From Halorussus marinus (GTDB lineage Archaea > Halobacteriota > Halobacteria > Halobacteriales > Haladaptataceae): a DNA stretch of 64,000 bases. The DNA is taken from the NCBI RefSeq assembly GCF_004765795.1, contig NZ_SBIV01000001.1, positions 1 to 64,000 on the forward strand. The letters run 5' to 3'. This document shows positions 14,133 through 23,317 of the stretch, piece by piece (within the stretch, counting starts at the first letter, position 1; each line of letters opens with the position of its first letter). A program made the position numbers and the translations under genes. The notes beneath the pieces were generated by a model. It did not search any database. It was not told the DNA's origin and saw only the letters and a list, made by a program, of their open reading frames with translations.

Positions 14133-16166
14133 TCAGATGAAGCTGAAGACGACGAGCGCGACCGTCGGGAGCGCGACCGCGAACTTCACGCCCGACAAGA
14201 GCGAGGCGTCGCGGATGTACCCCGCGATGAACCCCGAGAGGATCGCCTGAAGGGTGACGGCGTGGAAAAACAGCATCGACAGCAGGGTGCTGTCGACGCC
14301 CCCACCGAAGTCCATCCCGCCCGATCCGACGGCTTCCCCGCCGCTCGTGGCGGCCTGCCCGGAAAGACCGGTCATCACGTCGAGGAACTTCACTTTCAGG
14401 ATCGCCATCACCGCGAGCAGGGTGAGGTAGGTCATCACGATGATGACGACCTGCATCCGGGCGCGCGACCGGCGCTCGCGGTCGATGTCGTCTTGGTTCT
14501 CGCTGGCCTGGGCCGCGGTCGACAGCACCGCCGAGATCTGGCTCGAGGCCTCTTGGGACTTCGAGACGAGCTTGACCGTCCGGGCGAGCCGCGGGACGTG
14601 ATACCGGTTGTTGAACTCGATGAGCGCGGGCCTGAGCCCCATGCCGTACTCGACTTTGGCGTGGAGCACGTCGAACTCCTCGGCGAGCTTCCCCGAGGAG
14701 GTGTCGGCGACCGTCCGGATCGATTCGAGCAGGGTCAGCCCGGTGTCGTTCGCGCTCGATAGCTTCCGGAGGCTGTCCGAGAGCTTCGTGACGATCGCGC
14801 GTCGCGACCGGAGGTTCCACGAGTGGAACACCGCAAGCGGGAGGAAAATCACGTATATCGGGACGTACACGTAGACGAACGTCCCCCACACCGGGTTCTC
14901 TATCATCCCGTCGACGGTCCGGGGCGCCGCCCCCGACCAGACCGCGTTGCCCACGAGCACCAGCGCGGCCGGCACCGTGAGCCCCAGCGTGAAAAGCGGT
15001 CGGTCCCGAAAGAAGACGTGGGGTCGCTTGAGCAGCGACACCGTCTCGTGGGTTCCCTCCCGGCTCTTGATGCGGTCGAACACCGAAAACTCCCCGACGT
15101 AGCGCTCGATCAGCCCGAGGTGGAGCAGGCCGGCGCCGGTCCGGGCCGCGAGTCGGTCGCCGCCCGCCTCGGGGTCGAGGTAGCCGTCGCCGGGGTCGTC
15201 CTGCTTGACCGTCGAGACCAACACGAGGAAGCCGACGCCGGTCAGCGGGATCAGCCCGTAGACGGTCGCGTACAGCAGTCGCTCCTGGGCCTGCCCGAGC
15301 ATCGACATGATCACGAGGATGATGATGAGCAACAGCGGGAACAGCGAGAGGGTCATGTACATCTCCCCGAACAGTTCGAGGGTCTCGAGGGTCATCTCCT
15401 GTTCCTGCTTGGCGGTCCGCATGTGCTTGTCCTTCTTGTCGTCCAGGAACGCGCTCATGTCGCCGCCGGAGTTGACGATCGAGAGCATGTCGGTCAGAAA
15501 CTGCCCGAACTCGTCGCTCGGAGTCTCCAGCGAGCGCTTGCGGATGGCGGTCCGGTAGTCGGTGTCGAAGTACTCGGTCTCCTGGACGATCGACTGGAAC
15601 TCCCGGGCGACCTCGCCGTAGGTGTCGTCGGCTTTGGCCATCGCCTCCAGTATTTCGAGTTGATTCAGTCCGCCGACCGACAGCGCGTACATGAACGAGA
15701 CCGCGTCGGGCAGCAGCATGTTGATCTCGCGCTCGCGCTCGCCGGCCCGGTAGTAGGGGATCGCGGCGATCGTCCCGAACCCGGCTCCCATCCCGATCGC
15801 GCCGAAGACCAGCCCGCTTCCCGCGACCAGCGCCGGCACCTTCAGAGTCTCGACGAGCGCGAGCGCCGCGTCGTTCGGCACCGGCACGCCGATGAGGACG
15901 TCGACGCCGACGACGCCCGTGGCGAACAGCGCGTAGCCGACCAGCGTGCCGAGCACCCAGAGGACGCCCCCGAGGATCGCGCCGATCGCGAGCCCCCGCG
16001 AGAGGTACAGTTCGACGGTGTCGGCCATCCGGGCCTCCGCGAGCTTTCGCTCGACGTCGGCCACGAAGTCGCCCTCGGCGTCGAACAGGTAGTCGAACAC
16101 CGGGTAGAAGGCGTCGGCCAGCGCGTCGCCCGACCGGCGGGTCCCGGTCGCGGTGCCGTGGCTCAT
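14133..16166 (-). CDS. pilC: PilC, type IV pilus inner-membrane platform protein
   Basis: A 677-residue polytopic membrane protein of the FlaJ/TadC (T2SSF) family, which forms the membrane platform on which the PilB ATPase acts. Two T2SSF domains are visible: one around LLPDAVSFMYALSVGGLNQLEILEAM and one around LSDSLRKLSSANDTGLTLLESIRTVA. Each is followed by hydrophobic helices, including MYMTLSLFPLLLIIILVIMSMLG and VVIIVMTYLTLLAVMAIL, with a cluster near the C-terminus. A charged cytoplasmic loop with KDKHMRTAKQEQEM lies between. The ATG at 16166 overlaps the pilB stop by 4 bp. With five pilin-like genes directly downstream this is a complete pilus-assembly operon, comparable to the haloarchaeal pilB3-pilC3 system. 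Confidence 0.9.
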   Translation of the reverse strand: MSHGTATGTRRSGDALADAFYPVFDYLFDAEGDFVADVERKLAEARMADTVELYLSRGLAIGAILGGVLWVLGTLVGYALFATGVVGVDVLIGVPVPNDAALALVETLKVPALVAGSGLVFGAIGMGAGFGTIAAIPYYRAGEREREINMLLPDAVSFMYALSVGGLNQLEILEAMAKADDTYGEVAREFQSIVQETEYFDTDYRTAIRKRSLETPSDEFGQFLTDMLSIVNSGGDMSAFLDDKKDKHMRTAKQEQEMTLETLELFGEMYMTLSLFPLLLIIILVIMSMLGQAQERLLYATVYGLIPLTGVGFLVLVSTVKQDDPGDGYLDPEAGGDRLAARTGAGLLHLGLIERYVGEFSVFDRIKSREGTHETVSLLKRPHVFFRDRPLFTLGLTVPAALVLVGNAVWSGAAPRTVDGMIENPVWGTFVYVYVPIYVIFLPLAVFHSWNLRSRRAIVTKLSDSLRKLSSANDTGLTLLESIRTVADTSSGKLAEEFDVLHAKVEYGMGLRPALIEFNNRYHVPRLARTVKLVSKSQEASSQISAVLSTAAQASENQDDIDRERRSRARMQVVIIVMTYLTLLAVMAILKVKFLDVMTGLSGQAATSGGEAVGSGGMDFGGGVDSTLLSMLFFHAVTLQAILSGFIAGYIRDASLLSGVKFAVALPTVALVVFSFI

Positions 16167-19100
16167 TCTCGGTCCTCCCGGTCGCCGTCGGTGTCGTCGT
16201 CACTCGCCTCGCGCTCGGCCTCTTCGTCCTCCCCGTCGAAGGCGGCCTCGAAGCCGCCGAACGAGTCGTCGTCGGCTTCGTCGTAGGCCTCGGGGAAGCT
16301 CCCCAGTTCGCCGCCCTCGTGGGTCTCCCGGACGCTGTCTTCGGGACCGACCGACTCGGTGTCGCGGACTCGTTCGCCCTCCGGCGGACCGGTATCGGGG
16401 CGGTCGCCCGCCGCGTCCGGATACGACTCGGCCGGGGTATCGGCGGGTTCGGCGCTCTCGGCGAGCGCGACCGCGAGTCCCTCGACGTCGGCGTCGGCGC
16501 CGCGGTAGTCGTCGAGGATGCGCTCGTCGGCTTCCGCGAGGATACCCTGTGCGAGCTCGTAAGTCTCCTCGTCGGGGTCGGGCCGGGGCACCATCTCCTC
16601 TTTTTTTGGGTCGATGTCGATGTGGACGCTCTCCATCTCCCGGAGGTCCGCCAGACTCGCTTCGAGTTCGCCGTTGGCGATCAGCGTGAGGATGGTGTCG
16701 GGGTCGTTGATGAACGCCTGGGCGGTGGCCGCGACCTGCGTGTACTCGTTGAGCCCGTTGGTGATGAGGTATGCGAGGATGACCCGGCGCTTGAGAATCT
16801 CGTCTTCCAGTCGCTCGCGGGACCACCCCCGGTCGAACATGATATCTTCCATCGTCGACGACCCCGACAGCCGCATGAACTCGTCGTCCTCGGCGCGCCA
16901 CTGGAAGATGTCCTGAACGTTTATCTCGTCGTTCTCGGCGCTGTACTCGTTGATCTCGGTGAGCGACTTGTTCCGACGCACCTTGCTCCCCTGGACCCGG
17001 GTCTGGGTCTGGATCGACACCAGATCGAGCGCGGTGAACAGGGTCTTCGAGACGTTGATGGGCTCGGTCGTGAACCGCTTGAGCACCTCGCCGACCGTGT
17101 CGGCGTGGAAGGTGGTGTAGGTGGTGTGGCCCGTCGACATGACCTGAAAGAGCGTCCGGCCCTCCTCGCCGCGGATCTCGCCCATCACGATGTAGTCGGG
17201 GCGCTGGCGGAGCGCCGCCTCCAGCAGGTCGAACTCGTCGACGTCGCCCTTGTCGTCGTCCGAGAACGAGGGTCGGGTCACGCTCGCGATCCAGTTGCGC
17301 TGGGGGAGTTCGACCTCCCGGGTGTCCTCGATGGAGACGATCTTGGTGTTGCTCGGGATGAAAAGTGAGACGGCGTTCAGGCTGGTGGTCTTGCCCGAGG
17401 CGGTCCCGCCCGCGAAGATCAGCGACTTGTGGTTCTCGATGGCGAGCCACATGAACGCCATCTCCTCCAGCGAGAACGTGTTCCAGTTCACCAGATCGAT
17501 CGGGGTGAACGGCACGTCCTTGAACTGTCGAATGGTGTAGTTGGTGCCGTGGTCGCTGACCTCCCGGCCGAGCGTGAGCTGGGCGCGCGAGCCGTCGGGC
17601 AGGGTGGCGTCGACCTGGGGCTGGCGCTTGCTGATGCCCTTGCCCGAGCGCTGGGCGAGCTTCACCACGAAGTCGTCGAGTTCGGACTCGCCGTGGTGGA
17701 CGTTGGTGATGATCTGCTCGTAGTCGGTGTGGTAGACGAAGATCGGGGCGTTGTAGCCGTCGCAGGAGATGTCTTCGACGTTGATGTCGTGTTTGATGCC
17801 GTCGATGCGCTCGTAGCCGATGAAGTCCCGTTCGAGAAAGTACAGGAGCTTCTCGGTCTGGTACTCAGAGAGGCTGTCGTCGTCCTCTTCGAGCAGGGCG
17901 GGCTCGGGGCGGGCCGCGATGCCGTCGAGACCGCCCGACTCGTCGGGTTCGAGCGCCTCGATCTCGGCCTCGATCGCGGCCCGGACCTGCTCGCGGAGGC
18001 TCCCCGAGGCGTCGAACTCCAGATCGAGGTGCTCGTCGAGTCGGACCAGCGGCTCGTCGTCCGAATCGGAATCTGGGTGGGTCTCGCCCGGCGGGTCGTC
18101 CTCGCCCGCGAGTTCGGGATCGGCCGGCGACTCCGGGCCGCCGGGCGAGTCGGTCGCGGTCGTGTCCTCGCCCACCGCGCCGCCGTCCGCGACCGCCTTC
18201 TCGGCGTCCCCGTCGGGGCTCGGTTCGTCGTCGTCCTCGCGCTCGTCGCTCTTGTCGTCGTCCCGGTCGCCGGCGTCCGCTTCCGAGTCGGCGGCGCCCG
18301 CTTCACTCGGGTAAGACCGCCCCTCCGCGAGCGCTTCCCGGAGGGGTTCGATCGCCGCGTCGGCGCCCTCCCGAGCGCGCGCGAGATACTCCGAAACGAC
18401 GTCTCTGGTCTCGTCGTAGCGGTCGAGCAGTTCCCGGAGCTGTTCGGCGCGCTCGCCGTCGTTCTCGGCGTAGAGGTCGTAACGCGCCAGCAGGTCGAGG
18501 GTCTCGCGCTCGATGACCGCCGCCCGATCCTCGGCTTCGGCGTCGACCACCACGTCGTCGCTGGAGTACTTGATCGCGGCCCGGAGCTTTCCCGTCAGGA
18601 ACTCGGTCAGGTCGGCCTCGATCGGCGTTCGGTACGGCTCCACGAGGTAGTACTTGGTCTCGTTTTCCTTCGTGGAGTGAAAGAGCACGACGAACGCGTA
18701 GGGTTTGTTGACCCAGTAGCGATCGACCTCCCGGAAGTGTTGTTTCTTCGGGAGCGAGACGGCCTTCTCGAGGTCGTACCTGTTGACCAGCGTCGTGTGG
18801 CCCTCGACCGTCGAGAAGAACGCGTCCTCGTCGAGTTCCGGGGGCACGTCGAGGGTGCGCTCGTCTTCGACCGCCAGCATGTGCTCGGCGTCGGCCGCCC
18901 CCTGCGCGAGTCGGGCTTCGAGGTCCTCTTCGGGGAAGCCGAGCCACTCCGCCTCGTCGAAGCGCTCGATCTCGCCGTCCTCGTCGCGCGGGCGCTCGGG
19001 CGCGGTGGTGTCTGTGTCCTGATAGTAGTACTCGTACTTGAAGTGCTCCCAGTAGTACTCGCCCTTCCGTACGGGCGTGGTCGCGGGGTCGAGCCACGAC

Positions 19101-19645
19101 TCGAAGTCCGCGCTCAGGTCGGTGACGGCGACGCCGGCCTCGAAGACGCTCGCGCCCACGTCGTCGTGGCCGGTCCACTCGCTGGGATCGAACGCGACGA
19201 CCTCGCCGTCTTCGTCTCGCGGGCGCGCGAGCGCCTCGCCGGTCTCCTCGTAGTAGTGTTCGTACTTGAAGTGCTCCCAGCGGTACTCGCCGAGCGCGAC
19301 CGGCGTCTGCTCGGGGTCGAGAAACGCCTCGAAGGACGCGCTCAGTCGTGCCGCGCGCTCGGCCGCGGTCTCGACCCGCGCGGGCGTCTCCTCGGGCGTG
19401 TGACCGAGGTACGCCTCGCGGTCGAACTGCCGGGCCTTCCCCCGCCAGTTCGTCGGCGGGTCCCCGTCCTCGTAGAAGTACTCGTCTTTGAACGCCTCCC
19501 AGTCGTACTCGCCGACCGTCACGCGGTCCGACGCGAGCGTCTCGTCCGGGACGTCGAGTTCGTCCACCCCCGAAGACCCTCCGGTCGCCTCGCCCCCGTC
19601 GCGCTCGTCGTCGCCTCCCTCGACCGGGGCGTCTTCCTCACTCAT
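16163..19645 (-). CDS. pilB: PilB, TadA/VirB11-type pilus ATPase with long N- and C-terminal extensions
   Basis: A 1160-residue secretion ATPase that powers pilus assembly. The ATPase core (about 590-960) shows Walker A GGTASGKTT near 746-754, the Asp box SIEDTREVEL near 771, Walker B YIVMGEIRGEE near 818 and the His box STGHTTYTTFHAD near 837-849. The N-terminus carries three tandem modules beginning VGEYDWEAFKDEY (about 44), LGEYRWEHFKYEH (about 118) and KGEYYWEHFKYEY (about 194). A highly acidic, probably disordered linker spans about 445-535, and an acidic tail of about 150 residues ends the protein. The second PilB in this window (31291-32955) is only 554 residues and lacks these parts. 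It is first in the operon; a TATA-like box lies near 19684-19694. Confidence 0.9.
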   Translation of the reverse strand: MSEEDAPVEGGDDERDGGEATGGSSGVDELDVPDETLASDRVTVGEYDWEAFKDEYFYEDGDPPTNWRGKARQFDREAYLGHTPEETPARVETAAERAARLSASFEAFLDPEQTPVALGEYRWEHFKYEHYYEETGEALARPRDEDGEVVAFDPSEWTGHDDVGASVFEAGVAVTDLSADFESWLDPATTPVRKGEYYWEHFKYEYYYQDTDTTAPERPRDEDGEIERFDEAEWLGFPEEDLEARLAQGAADAEHMLAVEDERTLDVPPELDEDAFFSTVEGHTTLVNRYDLEKAVSLPKKQHFREVDRYWVNKPYAFVVLFHSTKENETKYYLVEPYRTPIEADLTEFLTGKLRAAIKYSSDDVVVDAEAEDRAAVIERETLDLLARYDLYAENDGERAEQLRELLDRYDETRDVVSEYLARAREGADAAIEPLREALAEGRSYPSEAGAADSEADAGDRDDDKSDEREDDDEPSPDGDAEKAVADGGAVGEDTTATDSPGGPESPADPELAGEDDPPGETHPDSDSDDEPLVRLDEHLDLEFDASGSLREQVRAAIEAEIEALEPDESGGLDGIAARPEPALLEEDDDSLSEYQTEKLLYFLERDFIGYERIDGIKHDINVEDISCDGYNAPIFVYHTDYEQIITNVHHGESELDDFVVKLAQRSGKGISKRQPQVDATLPDGSRAQLTLGREVSDHGTNYTIRQFKDVPFTPIDLVNWNTFSLEEMAFMWLAIENHKSLIFAGGTASGKTTSLNAVSLFIPSNTKIVSIEDTREVELPQRNWIASVTRPSFSDDDKGDVDEFDLLEAALRQRPDYIVMGEIRGEEGRTLFQVMSTGHTTYTTFHADTVGEVLKRFTTEPINVSKTLFTALDLVSIQTQTRVQGSKVRRNKSLTEINEYSAENDEINVQDIFQWRAEDDEFMRLSGSSTMEDIMFDRGWSRERLEDEILKRRVILAYLITNGLNEYTQVAATAQAFINDPDTILTLIANGELEASLADLREMESVHIDIDPKKEEMVPRPDPDEETYELAQGILAEADERILDDYRGADADVEGLAVALAESAEPADTPAESYPDAAGDRPDTGPPEGERVRDTESVGPEDSVRETHEGGELGSFPEAYDEADDDSFGGFEAAFDGEDEEAEREASDDDTDGDREDRE

Positions 19646-19817
19646 CGCTCATCCCCTCGCGGGATCGCCGAAGAAACGACAGAAGATATAAAATACGTTT
19701 CTTCATAACGTACGTTACATCGTAAATGAGAAGGTAATGAATGTTTCGGCCAAAGATTTCTAAACTGACACGATAGAAGCGCCGACTCCGCGTCCGACGC
19801 CGACGACCCGCGACCGA
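19646..19817. promoter_or_regulatory. pil operon promoter with palindrome
   Basis: For the minus-strand pilB, a TATA-like element (GATATAAAATA on the plus strand, 19684-19694) would place the transcription start near 19660, leaving a short leader. Upstream of it is a perfect 12-bp palindrome TAACGTACGTTA at 19706-19717, about one to two helical turns from the TATA box, where an activator or repressor could sit. The region is AT-rich relative to its surroundings. The rest up to the DJ-1 gene end (19818) shows no gene. Confidence 0.55.
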
Positions 19818-20513
19818 TCAGGCGGTCTGGGTAGCGCCGAGCGCTTCGAGCAGCGCGTCCGCGCCGGCGTGAGACGACTCGGGGCCACGCGCGGTGAGGA
19901 GGTCGCCATCGACGGTGACGCTGGTGTCCGAATCGAGCTCGGCGTCCCAGTCGCCGCCCGCCGCGATCACTTCGTCCTCGGTCCAGTAGGGGAGCTTGCG
20001 CCCGTCGGGCATGCGGTCTTTCTCGTCGACGATGTCTTGTTCCCACTCGTTGGGGAACCCGGTCACCTCGCGGTCCTCGACGAGGAAGCCGCCGTCGCTA
20101 CGCCGCGCGAATCCGAGGATTCCGACCGCGTGACAGACGACCAGCGCCTTCCCGCCGTCCTCGCGCTCGACGACCTCCCGGAGGAGCGCGCGGGCGTGCT
20201 TGTCCTGGTTGACGTCCCACGCGGTGCCGTGGCCGCCCGGAATCACGAGGGCGTCGTACGCGTCGGCGTCGGCGTCCGCGACCGCCATCGGATTCTGGAG
20301 TCGCTCGTCGTTCTCGTGGGCCTTCCTCACCCGTTCGGCGGTCTCCTCGCCGACGTTCTCGGGGTCGATCGACCGTTCGTCGACGACCGGCACGTCCCCG
20401 CTCGGGGTCGCCACGTCGACGTCGACGCCGGCGTCCGAAAGCGCCTCCAGCGGATCGACACATTCCTCTGCCCAGTAGCCCTCCTCGCTGACGACGAACA
20501 GTGCTGATGTCAT
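19818..20513 (-). CDS. DJ-1/PfpI family protein (glutamine amidotransferase-like)
   Basis: A 231-residue protein of the DJ-1/PfpI superfamily, in the larger Hsp31/glyoxalase III-like branch by length. Features: N-terminal SALFVVSEEGYWAEE, the glycine loop ALVIPGGHGTAWDV, and the nucleophile elbow ALVVCHAVGILGF with the conserved cysteine near residue 127. Members include deglycase/glyoxalase III-like enzymes, chaperones and proteases; the substrate cannot be told here. The start is ATG at 20513; a GTG one codon earlier is possible. A weak TATA-like element (rc GCTTATTGA, 20535-20543) fits a leaderless mRNA. It is monocistronic, downstream of tRNA-Met on the same strand. Confidence 0.85.
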   Translation of the reverse strand: MTSALFVVSEEGYWAEECVDPLEALSDAGVDVDVATPSGDVPVVDERSIDPENVGEETAERVRKAHENDERLQNPMAVADADADAYDALVIPGGHGTAWDVNQDKHARALLREVVEREDGGKALVVCHAVGILGFARRSDGGFLVEDREVTGFPNEWEQDIVDEKDRMPDGRKLPYWTEDEVIAAGGDWDAELDSDTSVTVDGDLLTARGPESSHAGADALLEALGATQTA

Positions 20514-20623
20514 CACCAGTGGTAGGCCCCGTAGTTCAATAAGCGGCGTGGCCTCTCACCGGCTTGCCGCTTCCGGAAGATGTCGCCGTCGTGGAGCCCC
20601 GCGTCGAGTAGGTCGCACAAAAC

Positions 20624-20683
20624 AGCGGGAGGTAGATTCGAACGACGGCCGCTCCGGGACGCTCCACTCTCGTTCGAATCTAC
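20624..20683. repeat. Partial tRNA-Met 3'-end copy with inverted arm
   Basis: Positions 20624-20643 repeat the 3' end of the tRNA-Met gene (20760-20779 on the plus strand) with one mismatch in 20 bases, covering acceptor, T-stem and part of the T-loop. Within it, GTAGATTCGAACGA (20632-20645) is exactly inverted at 20670-20683 with a 24-bp spacer. Two further hairpin-forming pairs lie nearby (CACTCTCG/CGAGAGTG and GCCGAACT/AGTTCGGC). This resembles a remnant of tRNA-targeted integration or a tRNA-derived fragment. Confidence 0.65.
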
Positions 20684-20758
20684 TTCGCGCGAGAGTGCCG
20701 AACTCGACGGGGACGCTCGGCGACGAAGCGTCTCGCGGAACTGAGTTCGGCAAAAGTA

Positions 20759-20833
20759 TAGCGGGAGGTAGATTTGAACTACCGATCTGCGGGTTATGAG
20801 CCCGCCGGAATCTCCTGGCTATCCCATCCCGCT
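20759..20833 (-). tRNA. Initiator tRNA-Met (CAU)
   Basis: Read on the minus strand, the sequence folds as a full cloverleaf: acceptor AGCGGGA/TCCCGCT, D-arm region GGATAGCCAGGAGATTCC, anticodon arm GCGGG-CTCATAA-CCCGC with anticodon CAU, and T-arm GGTAG-TTCAAAT-CTACC, with discriminator A. The A1-U72 pair and the three G-C pairs next to the anticodon loop are the known hallmarks of an archaeal initiator tRNA. No intron is present. CCA is not encoded. A TATA-like CTTATCC lies about 27 bp upstream (plus 20857-20863). A short T-run follows the 3' end. Confidence 0.93.
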
Positions 20834-21010
20834 ACTATCTCGTAACCCCGTTTGACGGATAAGGATTGTGATTCGGTCGCCCTGTGTGGGTTTGTGGCGG
20901 TGAACCACCCCGGCTCGACCCCGACGGTCCCGGGGTCTCGGGGCCGCTACGTCCGTCGAGACTCCCAGAAACCCCAAGAGGTTTATCGGTTCGCGGCCCG
21001 CCTATTGTCG

Positions 21011-23317
21011 ATGGAGTACGCGCTCGTCGTGCTGTGGCTCGCCGCGTTTCAGGCGCTGGCGTTCGCCGCGCTGCCGATCGCCGCCCGGCTGTTCGTCCGG
21101 TTTCCCGACCGGGGCGCGAGCTTCGCGGTCCCGGTCGGGCTGGCGGTCACGACCACCGCGGTCTTTCTGGTCGGACACGTCGGGTTCGGTCGGTGGACCG
21201 CCTTCCTCGGGGTGGCGGTGCTCGCGGGGCTGTCGCTGGTCGTCCTCCGGCGCGAGACGGACTCGCGGGTGATCCGCCCCCGCGGGTACGCCGAGGCCGC
21301 GCTCGTCTTCACCGTCGCTTTCCTGTTGCTGGTGGCGGTCCGTGCGGTCGATCCCGCGATCGTCCCCGGGGGCGGCGAGAAGTTCCTCGACTACGGCATC
21401 TACCGGTCGTTACTCCGGGCCGACGCCCTGCCGCCGGCCGACATGTGGTGGGCCGGCGACCACGTCCGCTACTACTACGGCGGCCACCTGATGGCGGCGG
21501 TCCTCACCCACCTCACCGGCACCGCGCCCGAGTACGGCTACAACCTCGCGCTCTCGGGGTTCTACGCCTCGCTCGTCACCGCGGCCTACGGGCTGGCCGC
21601 GGCGCTCGGCGATGCTCGCGGCGCCTCGCGGACGACCGCGGGCGCTCTCGGGGCCTTCTTCGTGGGGGTGGCGAGCAACCTCGTCGTTCCCGTGACCGGG
21701 CTGGTCTGGCTGGTTCCGGACCCGATCGCGTCGGGGATCGCCGACCGCCTCTCGGGAGCGATCGACGGGAGCTCGGCGAGCGACCTCGTCGCCTCGGGAC
21801 TCTCGGAGTTTGGCTACTGGGCGCCGAGCCGCGTGATCCCCGGCACGATCAACGAGTTCCCGCTGTTCGCGTTCCTCAACGGCGACCTGCACGGCCACAT
21901 GCTCAGCACCCAGTTCCTGTTGGTGATCGCCGCGCTGGGGTTCGCCTACTACCGGACCGACCCCGGGAACCGCCGACGGCGTCGGGTCCTCGCGCTCGTC
22001 GCGCTCCCGCCGGTGGTCGCTCTCCTCACGCTCGTCAACGTCTGGAGCCTCCCGACCGGGCTCGGGGTGGCGTGGCTCGCGTTCGCGTTCGGTCCCGCCG
22101 ATCCCCTCACCCTCCTGCCGGGCGTCGCGACCGGGGCCCGGAGCGCCTCGGTTCCGGACGGCGGGACGGCCTCGCCCGGGGCCGCTGTCGCCGCCGAAGC
22201 CCGCCGGATCGGCGCGGCGTTCGTCGGGGCGGCCGCGGTCGGCGCGCTCGCGGTCGTCTGGCTCTCGCCGTTCGTCGTGGGCGTGTTGCTCCAGTCGGCG
22301 AGCAACCGGAGCCTCGGCGTCCTGCCGACCCCGACCACCGCGACCGGCCTCCTGCTCGTCCACGGCGCCTTTTTGCTCGCGTTCGCGCTGTTCCTCTGGC
22401 CGCGGGCCCGCGAGTCGCTGTCGGTCGACCCCGGCCGGTTCGGCGTCCTCGCGGCCGCGCTGGTCGCGGTCGGGTGGTGGCTCGGGTACCCGGTCGTCGT
22501 CCTCGTGGTCCCGCTGGTGGTCGCGGGGTGGCTCGTCCTCCGGGCCGACGGCGACGTCGGCTACGAGACCGTGTTGGTAATCGCGGGCGCGGGGCTGGTC
22601 ACGCTCGTGGAGTTCGTCTACGTCGAAGACAGCGCAATCTCCGGTCGGTTCAACACCGTGTTCAAGGTGTACATGCAGGTGTGGGTGCTCTGGGGCCCGG
22701 CCGCCGGGGCCGCGCTGGCGACTCTGATGAGCCAGCGAGCCGACTTTGAGTGGTCGGTGCCGGGCTTCGACGTCTCGCGGGGCGACGTCGCGACCGGCGT
22801 CGCCGTCGCGCTCGTGCTCTCGACCGGCATGTACGGCGGGCTCGCGCTGGAGAACCACTTCGAGTCGACCGGCGCCGACGGGGCGACCCTCGACGGCCTC
22901 GCCTATCTCGACGACCGCCACGCCGACGAGGGCGAGGCGATCCGGTGGCTCGACCGCAAGTCGGGCCAGCCCCACGTCGTCACCGCGCCGGGTCGGAGCC
23001 CCTACTCGTGGTCGAGCCCGGTCCCGTCGCTGACCGGTCTGCCCGCGGTCGTCGGCTGGGTGTACCAGGAGGGCGTCTACCGCGGGTCGACCGTCGCCGA
23101 ACGCCGGGCCGAGGACGTCGATCTCATCTATCGGGGCCAGTGGAGCGACCGCGCCGAACTGCTGAAGCGCTACGATGTCGAGTACGTCTACGTCGGCCCG
23201 CTCGAACGCGAGGCCTACGCCGACGAGAACCTCGACTTCGGGCGGTATCCCGGCATCGAACCGGCGTTCCGGAACGACGGGGTGGTCGTCTACGAGGTGA
23301 ATCAGTCGGCGGTGTAG
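21011..23317 (+). CDS. DUF2298/YYY-family polytopic membrane protein
   Basis: A 768-residue membrane protein of the archaeal/Chloroflexi YYY family (DUF2298). The family's eponymous tyrosine motif is seen in HVRYYYGGHLMAAVLTHLTG. Roughly fifteen hydrophobic segments occur, with an extracytoplasmic loop carrying EFPLFAFLNGDLHGHML, and a soluble C-terminal domain of about 140 residues (AIRWLDRKSGQPHVVTAPG...). The topology resembles GT-C glycosyltransferases, and members may transfer sugars from lipid carriers; this is not proven. The ATG at 21011 is supported by the TATA-like GTTTATCG about 26 bp upstream (20981-20988), so the frame extension before it is not used. The 3' end overlaps the opposite-strand zinc-finger gene by 16 bp. 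Confidence 0.85.
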   Translation: MEYALVVLWLAAFQALAFAALPIAARLFVRFPDRGASFAVPVGLAVTTTAVFLVGHVGFGRWTAFLGVAVLAGLSLVVLRRETDSRVIRPRGYAEAALVFTVAFLLLVAVRAVDPAIVPGGGEKFLDYGIYRSLLRADALPPADMWWAGDHVRYYYGGHLMAAVLTHLTGTAPEYGYNLALSGFYASLVTAAYGLAAALGDARGASRTTAGALGAFFVGVASNLVVPVTGLVWLVPDPIASGIADRLSGAIDGSSASDLVASGLSEFGYWAPSRVIPGTINEFPLFAFLNGDLHGHMLSTQFLLVIAALGFAYYRTDPGNRRRRRVLALVALPPVVALLTLVNVWSLPTGLGVAWLAFAFGPADPLTLLPGVATGARSASVPDGGTASPGAAVAAEARRIGAAFVGAAAVGALAVVWLSPFVVGVLLQSASNRSLGVLPTPTTATGLLLVHGAFLLAFALFLWPRARESLSVDPGRFGVLAAALVAVGWWLGYPVVVLVVPLVVAGWLVLRADGDVGYETVLVIAGAGLVTLVEFVYVEDSAISGRFNTVFKVYMQVWVLWGPAAGAALATLMSQRADFEWSVPGFDVSRGDVATGVAVALVLSTGMYGGLALENHFESTGADGATLDGLAYLDDRHADEGEAIRWLDRKSGQPHVVTAPGRSPYSWSSPVPSLTGLPAVVGWVYQEGVYRGSTVAERRAEDVDLIYRGQWSDRAELLKRYDVEYVYVGPLEREAYADENLDFGRYPGIEPAFRNDGVVVYEVNQSAV

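Noticed and set aside
13693-16203. 838-codon frame joining a PilC shadow to the DUF7287-type pilin
   Set aside because: Only the last 147 codons (from ATG 14130) are a real gene; the rest is an out-of-frame reading of pilC.
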